NCBI GenBank assembly: GCA_964543195.1
Contig: CAZIXF010000016.1
Span: 33,089-97,088 of the forward strand
Length of the DNA: 64,000 bases
Reading direction: 5' to 3'
Source: JAGTVG01 sp964543195
Lineage (GTDB): Bacteria; Bacteroidota; Bacteroidia; Cytophagales; Cyclobacteriaceae
Position numbers and translations under genes: made by a program. The notes under the pieces were generated by a model. That model was not told where the DNA came from. It worked only from the letters and a program-made list of their open reading frames with translations, and did no database searches. Positions 1 through 8,290 of this stretch are shown one piece after another (the first letter of the stretch is position 1; each line of letters begins with the position of its first letter).

Positions 1-669
1 CAGAAGGCTGCCATGAAAGTCACCACAGACTCCTGCATTCTGGGTGCCTATGCCTCGCATGAAAACCCGGGGAGGATATTGGATATAGGTACAGGTACCG
101 GGTTGCTGGCCATGATGGTCGCCCAACGTTATCCTGCATCCACAATCGATGCAGTGGAAACGGATCCGGATGCTATAGACCAGGCCGCCGAAAACTTCAG
201 TCAATGTCCATGGCCTGACCGGCTGAACCTGCATGCTGTCTCCATACAGGAATTCACGAAGATTTCCCGGCCGGTTTTCGATCTGATCCTCTGCAACCCT
301 CCCTATTACAAAAAACAATTCAGATCACCGGACGACCAGGTAAATATTGCCCGGCATGCCACAAGATTATCACTTGCCGAACTGGCTCATCTGGTTGTCA
401 ACCTATTGAGCACAACGGGCAGTTTTTATGTGATCCTCCCTCCCGGGTCTTTTATGACCATCGGAAATGAACTGGCCATCTCCGGATTATACCTTTCCGA
501 TCGATTATTAATCTATAATATGCCTGGTAAACCCCTATACCGGGTAATCGGGGGATTCAATAGGCAACAAAAAGAAATGACCGAAAAAAAGCTCCTGATC
601 ATGAATTCAAAAAATAAATATACCGCCGGTTTCAAACATTTGCTTCGAGATTTTTACCTGGATTTTTAA
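1..669 (+). CDS. tRNA1(Val) A37 N6-methyltransferase (TrmN6/YfiC family), 5' end cut by window
   Basis: Rossmann-fold SAM-dependent methyltransferase expected to make N6-methyladenosine 37 in tRNA1(Val). The frame is open from the first base, and the residues before the first Met (QKAA) continue the family's conserved start 'MKV-TD-LLGA', so the true start lies upstream of the window. Visible motifs, counted from the first Met in the window: glycine-rich SAM loop DIGTGTG (24-30) and the adenine N6-methylase catalytic motif NPPY (95-98). The C-terminus is complete and ends in a TAA. The 171-base spacer to the next gene holds nothing recognisable. The family call is firm; the exact tRNA target is from family knowledge. 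Confidence 0.88.
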   Translation, partial: QKAAMKVTTDSCILGAYASHENPGRILDIGTGTGLLAMMVAQRYPASTIDAVETDPDAIDQAAENFSQCPWPDRLNLHAVSIQEFTKISRPVFDLILCNPPYYKKQFRSPDDQVNIARHATRLSLAELAHLVVNLLSTTGSFYVILPPGSFMTIGNELAISGLYLSDRLLIYNMPGKPLYRVIGGFNRQQKEMTEKKLLIMNSKNKYTAGFKHLLRDFYLDF

Positions 670-840
670 TTGGTAACGCATTTTAAGAGAACAGGTTAAC
701 TGAAAGAATCAGATGATGAAAATGACTATCCTTCCATTACATCATTTATTTCTTCCCTGTTTTTAATTAAATTGATCCTGTAATATATTGAAACTTGGGT
801 AAGCACCCTTTTAAATGCAACCGGAACCGTACCATATGGC

Positions 841-1332
841 ATGGAAAACAACAAAAAAATAATCAGAATTGAATACCAGGTCATTAATTCCCTTGGTAAA
901 TTGTCGGGGGAGGATCAGACCCTCTTTGAAAAGGCCAGTCTTGCCGCCCATAATGCTTATGCCCCTTACTCCACGTTCAGGGTTGGAGCAGCGCTCTTAT
1001 TGGAAGGTGCCACCATAGTATCCGGTTCAAACCAGGAGAATGCTGCTTATCCCTCGGGGTTATGTGCTGAAAGAGTGGCTATGTTTGCAGCCAGTGCTCA
1101 AAACCCGGGACAAAAAATGACCACCCTGATCGTGGTTGGACGTGACAAACTGGGTAATTCCATCCCGGTTACACCCTGTGGTGCCTGCAGGCAGGTATTG
1201 CTTGAATATGAGGATAAACAGAACAGCCCCATAAAAATAATAACCACCGGAAAAAATGAAGGTTTCATGATTTTCCCCAGCGCCAGTTCACTTTTGCCTT
1301 TTGGATTCCGCAATGCTCAACTACCGGCCTGA
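841..1332 (+). CDS. cdd: Cytidine deaminase
   Basis: Cytoplasmic pyrimidine-salvage enzyme converting (deoxy)cytidine to (deoxy)uridine. The zinc site of the homotetrameric Cdd family is complete: C75-A-E77, with the catalytic glutamate, and P-C113-GA-C116. The substrate loop 'FRVGAALL' (47-54) is also typical. At 163 residues it is somewhat longer than the usual 130-135, because of an N-terminal extension of about 25 residues that is common in Bacteroidetes homologues. It is a stand-alone gene with 90 bases to the next start. Confidence 0.93.
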   Translation: MENNKKIIRIEYQVINSLGKLSGEDQTLFEKASLAAHNAYAPYSTFRVGAALLLEGATIVSGSNQENAAYPSGLCAERVAMFAASAQNPGQKMTTLIVVGRDKLGNSIPVTPCGACRQVLLEYEDKQNSPIKIITTGKNEGFMIFPSASSLLPFGFRNAQLPA

Positions 1333-1423
1333 ATATCTCAAGAAAAATTATTGGTCAGATAATTGATCACATTTTTTATTATTTTAAATCAAATTAATAA
1401 TTTCGGATCTGAGGAGTTCCTTT

Positions 1424-4400
1424 ATGAATGAAGAAACCCTATATGCACTTACCCAACTTCTGGCCCTGGTTACCCTTCAGGATGATGTGGTTACAGAAGC
1501 TGAAAGGAAATACGTGATCAATCTATTCCGTCAGGATATGGATCCGGTATCCTTAAATAAATACATAAACATTTTCGACAGGCTATCGGGTTACGAGTCC
1601 CAGAAAGAGATCATCGAGGATTCATCTGATCATGGAGCGGTAACCATGAAGGAAACCGTAAGGACCCTGGCCATCTGCAATAAGATCAACAAAACACTGG
1701 AATTAAAGCAAAAGGTTCTTCTTTTATTAAAAATACTTCAGCTCATTGCGGTTGACGGTAACTTTTCCGCACATAAAAAGAGGATCATCGAAACCATTTC
1801 AGCGGTTTTTAGCATTTCCGAAACGGAGCTGAAGATCATTGAGGAATTCGTTTTTTACCGTCCGGGTAATATCATACATTATGAGGAAATTCTGATCATC
1901 AATAATCTTGAGACCATACCCGAAAACGCCAAAAACAAACATATACAAACTGAAATCAACGGAGAGATCATATTCCTTAAACTGGATAGCGTGGATATGT
2001 ACTTCGTTAAATATTATGGTAACGAAGAAATAATTCTCAATGGCTTTATTATGTCCCCGGTCCATGTTTATACCTTCTCCAACGGAAGTTCCATAAAAAC
2101 TCCCTTCGGTAACGCCATTTATTACAGTGATCTGGTCAGGAATTATCTTGAAGAGATCGCGACTACGAAAATCTCCTTCCGTGCCATAAAGGTGGAATAT
2201 AAATTTCCCTCAGGAGACACGGGGCTGAGAAATATTTCAATCTCCGAAGGCCCGGGTAAACTGATTGGTATCATGGGTGTGAGTGGTGCCGGCAAGACTA
2301 CCTTGTTAAATGTCATGGCAGGAATAATCAAACCCTCCAAAGGCGTGGTCAGGATCAATGGGATCAATATTCATTCCCATGAAGGCAGGAAAAAACTCAA
2401 AGGGGTGATCGGATACATTTCCCAGGATGATCTTCTCATCGAGGAATTGACTGTATATGAAAATCTCTATTATAATGCCCGGTTATGTTTTGGCGGCTTT
2501 AAAGAGTCCAGGATCCGGGAAAAAGTGGATGAGATCCTGAAAAACCTGGGCTTATGGGAAAGGAAAGATATGAAAGTGGGTAGTGTGCTGAATAAAACGC
2601 TCAGCGGCGGTCAGAGAAAACGGCTGAATATAGCGCTTGAGCTCATCCGGGAACCCACTGTGCTGTTTGTTGACGAACCCACCTCCGGATTATCATCAAG
2701 GGATTCGGAGAATGTAATGGACCTGCTGAAAGAACTAACCTATCGGGGAAAACTCGTTTTTGTGGTCATTCATCAACCTTCTTCCGATATTTATAAACTG
2801 TTCGACCGGATATTCATTCTGGATGTGGGAGGATATCCCATATATTATGGCAATCCGGTTGAGGCAGTGATCCATTTCAAAAAAGCCACCCGGCAGGTCG
2901 ACAGCGAACGCGGGATTTGTCCTGCCTGCGGGAACGTTAATCCCGAACAGATATTTAATATAGTGGAGGAAAAGGTGGTGGATGAATATGGTAGCCTGAC
3001 CGATAAAAGAAAAGTACAACCCAAACAATGGTCGGAAATATTTCTCAATAATGGTGAGCTTCCCGAAAGCAGGGAAATCAAAACCGAACCGGAACAGAAA
3101 CTCGTTATTCCTTCAAGGTTAACACAGCTATGGATATTTATTAAGCGGGATCTGAAGGCCAAGTTATCCGATAATCAGTATTTGCTTCTCAATCTCCTGG
3201 AAGCACCTGCCCTTGCCCTGATACTGGCCGGTATCGTACGGTATAAAAATGCCTTTGATAATACGGTATATCTATTCCGGTTTAACGACAATATTCCGAT
3301 CTTTTTGATGATGAGTATCATAGTGGCCTTATTTCTGGGTTTGATGGTAAGTGCCGAAGAAATCATCAGAGACCGTAAAATCCTGAAACGGGAATCTTTT
3401 CTCAATTTGAGCCGAAACAGCTATCTGCTCTCGAAATTATTCATACTGTTTTTATTATCTGCCATTCAGACGTTCACTTTTGTGATCACAGGTAATCTTA
3501 TCCTTGAAATAAAGGGAATGACTTTTGCCTTCTGGTTGATCCTCTTTACGGTATCCTGTTTCGGGAATGTGCTTGGATTGAATATTTCGGATGGATTTAA
3601 ATCCTCCGTCACCGTCTATATTATGATCCCTCTTTTGATCATACCACAGATGATCTTGAGCGGGCTGTTGGTCAGTTTCGATAAAATAAATGAAATCATT
3701 GGAAACAAAGCCCAGGTTCCTGTAATTGCCGACCTGATGACCACACGATGGGCCTATGAGGCCATGGCGGTTCATCAATTCGTCAATAATGAATACGAAA
3801 GACCTTTTTATCAATTTGAAAAACATGAATCCCAGGCCAATTATAAAAGTACATTTTATACTGAAAAGCTTAAAGAAATGCTCGACGAAGTGGTATTTCT
3901 AAAAAAAAGCCTGGAAAAGAATGAACAGAATGATGAAAATATCACCCAATGGAAAACAAACCGGATTAAAACGAACCTGAAAGTATTAAGGAATGAACTG
4001 CTCCAAGATCCCCTTTCAAGGATCCTGCCTGAACAGATCGGTAATAAGTTTGACCCGGCCAGTTTTCAACTGGGCATGGAAGATGAATTTTACAGATACA
4101 TAAACGACCTTAAGAGTCTCTACAGGAAAAAAGCAAATGATGCTGCCGCGAAAAGGGAAAGATTAATTCACATTTTCACGAATGATCCGGAACATAAACG
4201 CCCACTGGATGAAATTAAGAACAATTATTATAATGAAAGCCTTGCCGATCTTGTCCGCAACAATTCAGCTGTCGATAAGATAGCGATCTATAGGGGATCA
4301 CTCTATCAGCTTGTCGATCCCATATACAATACTGATCTGAAACCCAGACACATTCTGGATTACAGGGCACATTTTTTTGTACCAAAAAAATATTTTCTTG

Positions 4401-4531
4401 GCGCTTATATAAATACTTTTGTATTTAATACCGCGGTCATTTGGCTCCTGTCCTTCTTACTCTACCTGGCCCTATATTTTAGATTGCTGAAAAAACTGGT
4501 TTGGTTTTTCCATAGCGAAAAAAACGAATAA
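1424..4531 (+). CDS. TerB-like / ABC ATPase / ABC-2 permease fusion protein
   Basis: A 1035-residue half-transporter of the ABCG (White) layout, ATPase before permease. Residues 1-145 form a helical acidic domain resembling TerB/tellurite-resistance domains. The ATPase has Walker A GVSGAGKTT (285-293), signature LSGGQ (393-397), Walker B ending VDEPT (416-420) and the switch His450. A CxxC pair (C499, C502) follows, possibly a small zinc knuckle. The permease half (about 570-1035) has clustered hydrophobic segments near 590-760, then a long charged helical insert (about 790-970), and a final membrane segment pair near the C-terminus. The substrate cannot be read from sequence. Similar long ABC proteins occur in Bacteroidetes without assigned function. 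The start ATG is preceded by GAGGAG, a good ribosome binding site. Confidence 0.8.
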   Translation: MNEETLYALTQLLALVTLQDDVVTEAERKYVINLFRQDMDPVSLNKYINIFDRLSGYESQKEIIEDSSDHGAVTMKETVRTLAICNKINKTLELKQKVLLLLKILQLIAVDGNFSAHKKRIIETISAVFSISETELKIIEEFVFYRPGNIIHYEEILIINNLETIPENAKNKHIQTEINGEIIFLKLDSVDMYFVKYYGNEEIILNGFIMSPVHVYTFSNGSSIKTPFGNAIYYSDLVRNYLEEIATTKISFRAIKVEYKFPSGDTGLRNISISEGPGKLIGIMGVSGAGKTTLLNVMAGIIKPSKGVVRINGINIHSHEGRKKLKGVIGYISQDDLLIEELTVYENLYYNARLCFGGFKESRIREKVDEILKNLGLWERKDMKVGSVLNKTLSGGQRKRLNIALELIREPTVLFVDEPTSGLSSRDSENVMDLLKELTYRGKLVFVVIHQPSSDIYKLFDRIFILDVGGYPIYYGNPVEAVIHFKKATRQVDSERGICPACGNVNPEQIFNIVEEKVVDEYGSLTDKRKVQPKQWSEIFLNNGELPESREIKTEPEQKLVIPSRLTQLWIFIKRDLKAKLSDNQYLLLNLLEAPALALILAGIVRYKNAFDNTVYLFRFNDNIPIFLMMSIIVALFLGLMVSAEEIIRDRKILKRESFLNLSRNSYLLSKLFILFLLSAIQTFTFVITGNLILEIKGMTFAFWLILFTVSCFGNVLGLNISDGFKSSVTVYIMIPLLIIPQMILSGLLVSFDKINEIIGNKAQVPVIADLMTTRWAYEAMAVHQFVNNEYERPFYQFEKHESQANYKSTFYTEKLKEMLDEVVFLKKSLEKNEQNDENITQWKTNRIKTNLKVLRNELLQDPLSRILPEQIGNKFDPASFQLGMEDEFYRYINDLKSLYRKKANDAAAKRERLIHIFTNDPEHKRPLDEIKNNYYNESLADLVRNNSAVDKIAIYRGSLYQLVDPIYNTDLKPRHILDYRAHFFVPKKYFLGAYINTFVFNTAVIWLLSFLLYLALYFRLLKKLVWFFHSEKNE

Positions 4532-4663
4532 TTTTTGCCTGATCCATAATCATGCCCTACTCAGTTCAATTTCTACTAAATAATTTGGATATTTAATATA
4601 ATTACTGAAAATTGGACCGATTATTGGTGGCTTAAACAAAGCATATATAAAATCAAACAGGAA

Positions 4664-5560
4664 ATGCAAAAAAACATATTCATACTGATCATTTTATTAA
4701 TATTTGCTTGCCAATCTCCTAAGAAACAAAAGGATATTGTATTGCTCGACAGCCTCGAAAAGCTTGAGATACCTCAACCTGAAGTATCCGATGAAAAACT
4801 CAATGAAATTATCAATCAGATCCCCACTCCTCTGGAGCTTTCAGCCCTGCTAAGAGAATCCGGAGCCCGGTACAATAAAAATTATCTTAACGATCCTGAA
4901 AATTATTCACTCTACAACAGCAGCTTCGACCGTGCATTAAATCTGGGCGTTTACGGTGCTGACCTGGGGTATAGCAATTTATATCAGGAAAATCAGCAAT
5001 CCATTTTATATGTGGGAGCCATTAAGGAACTTGTGGACGAACTACGGATCGATCAGTTTTTTAATTTTGAAACCATAGAGCGACTTGCCGAAAAACAGGA
5101 TCTCGATTCTCTGCTTCTGCTTACTACTCAGAACTTTAATGAAGTAAACGATTATTTCCAGGAGCAGCAACGTTCCGGATTAAGTGTGCTCATGATCGTG
5201 GGAGGATGGATTGAAGCACTTCATATTGCCAACCAGGTGTATACTCAAACTCCTGAAAATGAAGCCCTCAGAGAAAAGATCGGGGAACAGAAAATAATTC
5301 TCGAAAAGATCATGGAACTCGTTTCCTTTTATAAAGATTCCAGCGAAGACTTCAGTGAACTTTATGCCTCCCTGGAATCGATGTCAGCGATCTTTGAAGA
5401 AGTCAATATAGAACAGGAATTCGGAGAACCAACCTACGAAGAAGTGAATGGTGTACTGGTGGCCAAGGATAACAGCATCACCATAGTCTCCATTGACGAT
5501 AACACCATTAAAAAAATAAAGGATATCACAACCAAGGTACGAAAAGGATTGATAAGTTAA
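4664..5560 (+). CDS. Predicted lipoprotein, unknown function
   Basis: 298 residues with a lipoprotein signal peptide: short hydrophobic stretch and lipobox IFA-C16. The remainder is helical, acidic and without cysteines, with a central region (about 60-230) rich in Tyr, Leu and Glu that looks like an all-alpha repeat domain. It is not recognised as a named family; similar lipoproteins are seen in Bacteroidetes as hypothetical proteins. The next gene starts 11 bases downstream and also encodes an exported protein, so the two are probably co-transcribed. Confidence 0.75.
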   Translation: MQKNIFILIILLIFACQSPKKQKDIVLLDSLEKLEIPQPEVSDEKLNEIINQIPTPLELSALLRESGARYNKNYLNDPENYSLYNSSFDRALNLGVYGADLGYSNLYQENQQSILYVGAIKELVDELRIDQFFNFETIERLAEKQDLDSLLLLTTQNFNEVNDYFQEQQRSGLSVLMIVGGWIEALHIANQVYTQTPENEALREKIGEQKIILEKIMELVSFYKDSSEDFSELYASLESMSAIFEEVNIEQEFGEPTYEEVNGVLVAKDNSITIVSIDDNTIKKIKDITTKVRKGLIS

Positions 5561-5571
5561 AATTGAAAGAA

Positions 5572-6006
5572 ATGAAACATATATATAAAATTCTGATCGC
5601 TCTTTTGATTGGTATGGGTTGGAATAGTTCAGCTGCCCTGGCCCAATGCAATCCTTCGGAATACTCCCAGGAATGCATACCAAAAATTCAGGATGGATTC
5701 ATATTTTATAAAAGCTTCAATATTGACGGACAGAATGGAGCAAAAGAAAAAGTGGAGTATTCACTGGTTTTCACAAAAGATACCCAGTATTACCTGAATA
5801 TATGTACTGCTGAGGAAAATACGGACGGAATAGTGGTTACCATCTATGATTCGAAAAGAAACCAGGTCTCGACCAATTTTGCAAACGGTAAATTTTTCCC
5901 CGGCATTATATTTCAATGTAACTCAACCGGGATCTATTATATTTCCTATACGTTCAGGGCTTCAAAGAATTATTGCGGCGGAAGTGTGCTTGCATTCAAA
6001 AAGTAA
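5572..6006 (+). CDS. Small secreted protein, unknown function
   Basis: 144 residues with a clear signal peptide cleaved near ALAQ (24-25). The mature part is beta-rich with several cysteines (for example near the new N-terminus and in 'YCGG' close to the C-terminus) that could form disulfides, and it resembles small periplasmic beta-sandwich proteins (pre-peptidase-like), although this is only a visual impression. The ATG is chosen over a TTG nine bases upstream because it gives a normal signal peptide. It lies just behind the lipoprotein gene and probably belongs to the same transcript. Confidence 0.7.
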   Translation: MKHIYKILIALLIGMGWNSSAALAQCNPSEYSQECIPKIQDGFIFYKSFNIDGQNGAKEKVEYSLVFTKDTQYYLNICTAEENTDGIVVTIYDSKRNQVSTNFANGKFFPGIIFQCNSTGIYYISYTFRASKNYCGGSVLAFKK

Positions 6007-6030
6007 TGCGAATGTCTCTTGTAACCCGTA

Positions 6031-6783
6031 TTAATCCCTGTGCACAATCGTGGAACTTGCCTGTGCTGCAGGGAATATGACAGAATCCGCAATGTTAACA
6101 TGGGATGGCCGGGTGATTACAAACAAGATCAATTCTGCTACATCATGACCTGTTAATGGTTTCATCCCCTCGTACACCTTACCGGCCATATCGGCATCTC
6201 CCTTGAACCGTACCAGTGAAAATTCCGTTTTAACCAGGCCGGGATTGATCCCGGAAACCTTAACACCCGTTCCTTTCAGATCGATCAGCATTCCTTTGTT
6301 TATGGCGTCTACAGCATGTTTTGATGCACAATATACATTCCCTCCCGGGTAAACTTCCTTGCCTGCTATGGATCCGATATTTACAATATGACCCTTCCCT
6401 CTTTCCACCATGCCGGGAAGGATGGCCTTCGATACATACAACAATCCTTTTACATTGATATCGATCATGGCATCCCAATCATCTATATTGCCTTCCTGCA
6501 CCGTTCCCAGTCCATGTGCATTTCCTGCATTATTGATCAGCACATCGATTTCCTTCCAGTTTTCAGGCAGATCCTGGAACCGGCCGAAAACGGATTCCTT
6601 GTCTCTGACATCAAAACTCAGGTAATAAATATCCGTGAGTGATTCAAGTTCCTGCTTCAGGTTTTTAAGTCTGTTCTCACGCCGTCCACAGATTATAAGT
6701 GAAAAATTATTTTCAGCAAGGAGTCTTGCGGAAGCTTCACCAATCCCGGAAGTAGCCCCTGTAATACAAGCGATTCGTTTCAT
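6031..6783 (-). CDS. SDR-family NAD(P)-dependent oxidoreductase (YdfG-like)
   Basis: 250-residue classical short-chain dehydrogenase. Seen directly: cofactor loop TGATSGIG (8-15), NNAG (84-87), catalytic Ser138, Tyr151 and Lys155 in YxxxK, and the downstream PG motif with 'VKTEFS'. The last stretch and overall length match the YdfG / serine-3-hydroxy-acid dehydrogenase group, which oxidises L-allo-threonine and 3-hydroxy acids with NADP+. The exact substrate is inference. It is convergent with the small secreted protein gene and lies directly downstream of porT in the same direction (2-base gap), so it may share that transcript. Confidence 0.9.
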   Translation of the reverse strand: MKRIACITGATSGIGEASARLLAENNFSLIICGRRENRLKNLKQELESLTDIYYLSFDVRDKESVFGRFQDLPENWKEIDVLINNAGNAHGLGTVQEGNIDDWDAMIDINVKGLLYVSKAILPGMVERGKGHIVNIGSIAGKEVYPGGNVYCASKHAVDAINKGMLIDLKGTGVKVSGINPGLVKTEFSLVRFKGDADMAGKVYEGMKPLTGHDVAELILFVITRPSHVNIADSVIFPAAQASSTIVHRD

Positions 6784-6785
6784 GA

Positions 6786-7514
6786 TTATTCAAATAGCAG
6801 ATATAATGAAAATACATTGGTTCTCAGGCTTTCGATACCTTCACTGTAACCGAATTTATCTTCACGGACCATATTGATCAAGCCTCTTGAAAACCTTATT
6901 TCAGGAGAGAATTTAAACAAGGGAAAGTAAAAATCAAAACCGAAACCAAGTTCTCCTGAAAGATTGAAGTCACTGGTCTGGAGTTTTCTTTCTTCCTGAT
7001 CCTTTTTATTGCCACTGGCCTGCAGACCCGGCATGACGCCCGCAATGATATAGGCCCGGGAATTGGTCCATCGTATGGATTTGTATTTGAATAATAAAGG
7101 GATCTCTACAATGGTGGCCTCCACCAGCTGGTTGATCTGGTTTCCCCTGGTATAGTTATATTCCACCATATATTCGTAAAATCCGACCTTGGGAGTTACC
7201 CTGAAATCGAAAAATTGCCCCAACCGCAGATTCACAATAAATCCAAGGTCAAAACCGAGTCTTGGAGGGGGAAGAATGGAATGCATGGAATCCAGTTTAT
7301 TCTCTACAAACCGGTCGGAGTAGGTGATGTTAAAATATGACCGGTGGCCACCCATCAGGAAACCATAATGGATCCAGCGTTCGTCATAATTGGGCAGATT
7401 TATCTCTTTGCTTTTCTGTCCCGAGGCAGGGAAATAAAAAAGAACCAGAATAAGAAATATCAGGCCTTTTCTCCCCAGTAGATCGAACTTATACCCAATG
7501 TTAGCGGTATCCAT
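6786..7514 (-). CDS. porT: PorT-like outer-membrane beta-barrel protein (T9SS-associated)
   Basis: 242 residues: signal peptide ending near 'PASGQ' (about residue 33), then a mature protein of alternating short beta strands with aromatic ends, finishing in a Phe-Glu C-terminus typical of small outer-membrane barrels. The order ubiE-porT is a conserved Bacteroidetes arrangement, and the motif pattern (ERWIHYGFLMG, followed by 'LGFIVNLRLG') fits the PorT/SprT family, which is required for type IX secretion and gliding in Porphyromonas and Flavobacterium. The ATG lies inside the 3' end of ubiE (55-base overlap), implying translational coupling. An alternative start closer to the signal peptide would have to be non-ATG. 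Confidence 0.8.
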   Translation of the reverse strand: MDTANIGYKFDLLGRKGLIFLILVLFYFPASGQKSKEINLPNYDERWIHYGFLMGGHRSYFNITYSDRFVENKLDSMHSILPPPRLGFDLGFIVNLRLGQFFDFRVTPKVGFYEYMVEYNYTRGNQINQLVEATIVEIPLLFKYKSIRWTNSRAYIIAGVMPGLQASGNKKDQEERKLQTSDFNLSGELGFGFDFYFPLFKFSPEIRFSRGLINMVREDKFGYSEGIESLRTNVFSLYLLFE

Positions 7515-8185
7515 TTTCTGTTTTTAAATCCTGCCTTTTCAAGGATATTCAAAAAATCAGTTCCTTCAGGAAATGCATGTACAGATTCAGGCAGATAAGT
7601 GTAAGCTGACTGATCTTTTGAAACCACCCTTCCTATCCATGGTAGAATATTTTTAAAATAAAATTCATACAACTGTTTGAAAGGAAACCGGCGCGGCCTG
7701 GAAAATTCCAGGATAACCACCTTACCCTTTTTGTCCAGCACACGGTAAATTTCGGATATGCCTTTATCCAGATTTTCAAAATTCCTTACACCAAAAGCAA
7801 CGATCACAGCATCGAATTTATTATTCCCGAATTGAAGGTTTTCAGAATCGCCATAAAGAAGTTCGACTTTGTCTTCAAGTCCTGCCCGGCTCAATTTTTT
7901 CCGTCCGATGTCGAGCATACCCTTTGAAATATCTACGCCAACAACCTTTTCAGGACCCAGTTTCAGCGCTTCTATGGCAAAATCTCCGGTTCCCGTAGCC
8001 ACATCGAGTATCCTTGATGGTTGGTAGGGTTTCAGCATCCGGATCGCTTTTTTTCGCCAGCTCCGGTCTATGCCGAAACTCAAAAAATGATTGAGGAAAT
8101 CGTATTTATGGCTGATGTTATCAAACATCAGGGCCACCTGTTCCTTTTTATCGATATTTTTATTTTTATAAGGTACGATCTGCAT
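7460..8185 (-). CDS. ubiE: Demethylmenaquinone methyltransferase (MenG/UbiE)
   Basis: Class I SAM-dependent methyltransferase for the last step of menaquinone synthesis. 241 residues, the normal length. Visible: N-terminal 'MFDNISHKYDFLN' typical of UbiE, SAM motif I DVATGTGDFA (61-70), and a 'GVRNFENLDKG' region followed by 'LDKKGKVVILEFS', both family signatures. Because Bacteroidetes use menaquinone, the MenG reaction is the likely one. It is preceded by a perfect TAnnTTTG promoter element about 70 bases upstream, and its 3' end overlaps porT. Confidence 0.94.
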   Translation of the reverse strand: MQIVPYKNKNIDKKEQVALMFDNISHKYDFLNHFLSFGIDRSWRKKAIRMLKPYQPSRILDVATGTGDFAIEALKLGPEKVVGVDISKGMLDIGRKKLSRAGLEDKVELLYGDSENLQFGNNKFDAVIVAFGVRNFENLDKGISEIYRVLDKKGKVVILEFSRPRRFPFKQLYEFYFKNILPWIGRVVSKDQSAYTYLPESVHAFPEGTDFLNILEKAGFKNRKWIPLTLGISSIYWGEKA

Positions 8186-8254
8186 TGATTTGTATGTATC
8201 TCTGAACGAATGTATCCCCGGAAATTAAAACCTGCTGTGAAGAAATAATGTTGA

Positions 8255-8262
8255 CAAATATA
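8255..8262 (-). promoter_or_regulatory. Putative -7 promoter element for ubiE-porT
   Basis: On the minus strand this reads TATATTTG, a perfect match to the Bacteroidetes sigma-ABfr -7 consensus TAnnTTTG, about 70 bases before the ubiE ATG. No clear -33 TTTG is visible at the expected distance. Confidence 0.45.
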
Positions 8263-8290
8263 GAAGTGTTTTTATTATTTACGGAAAGGA

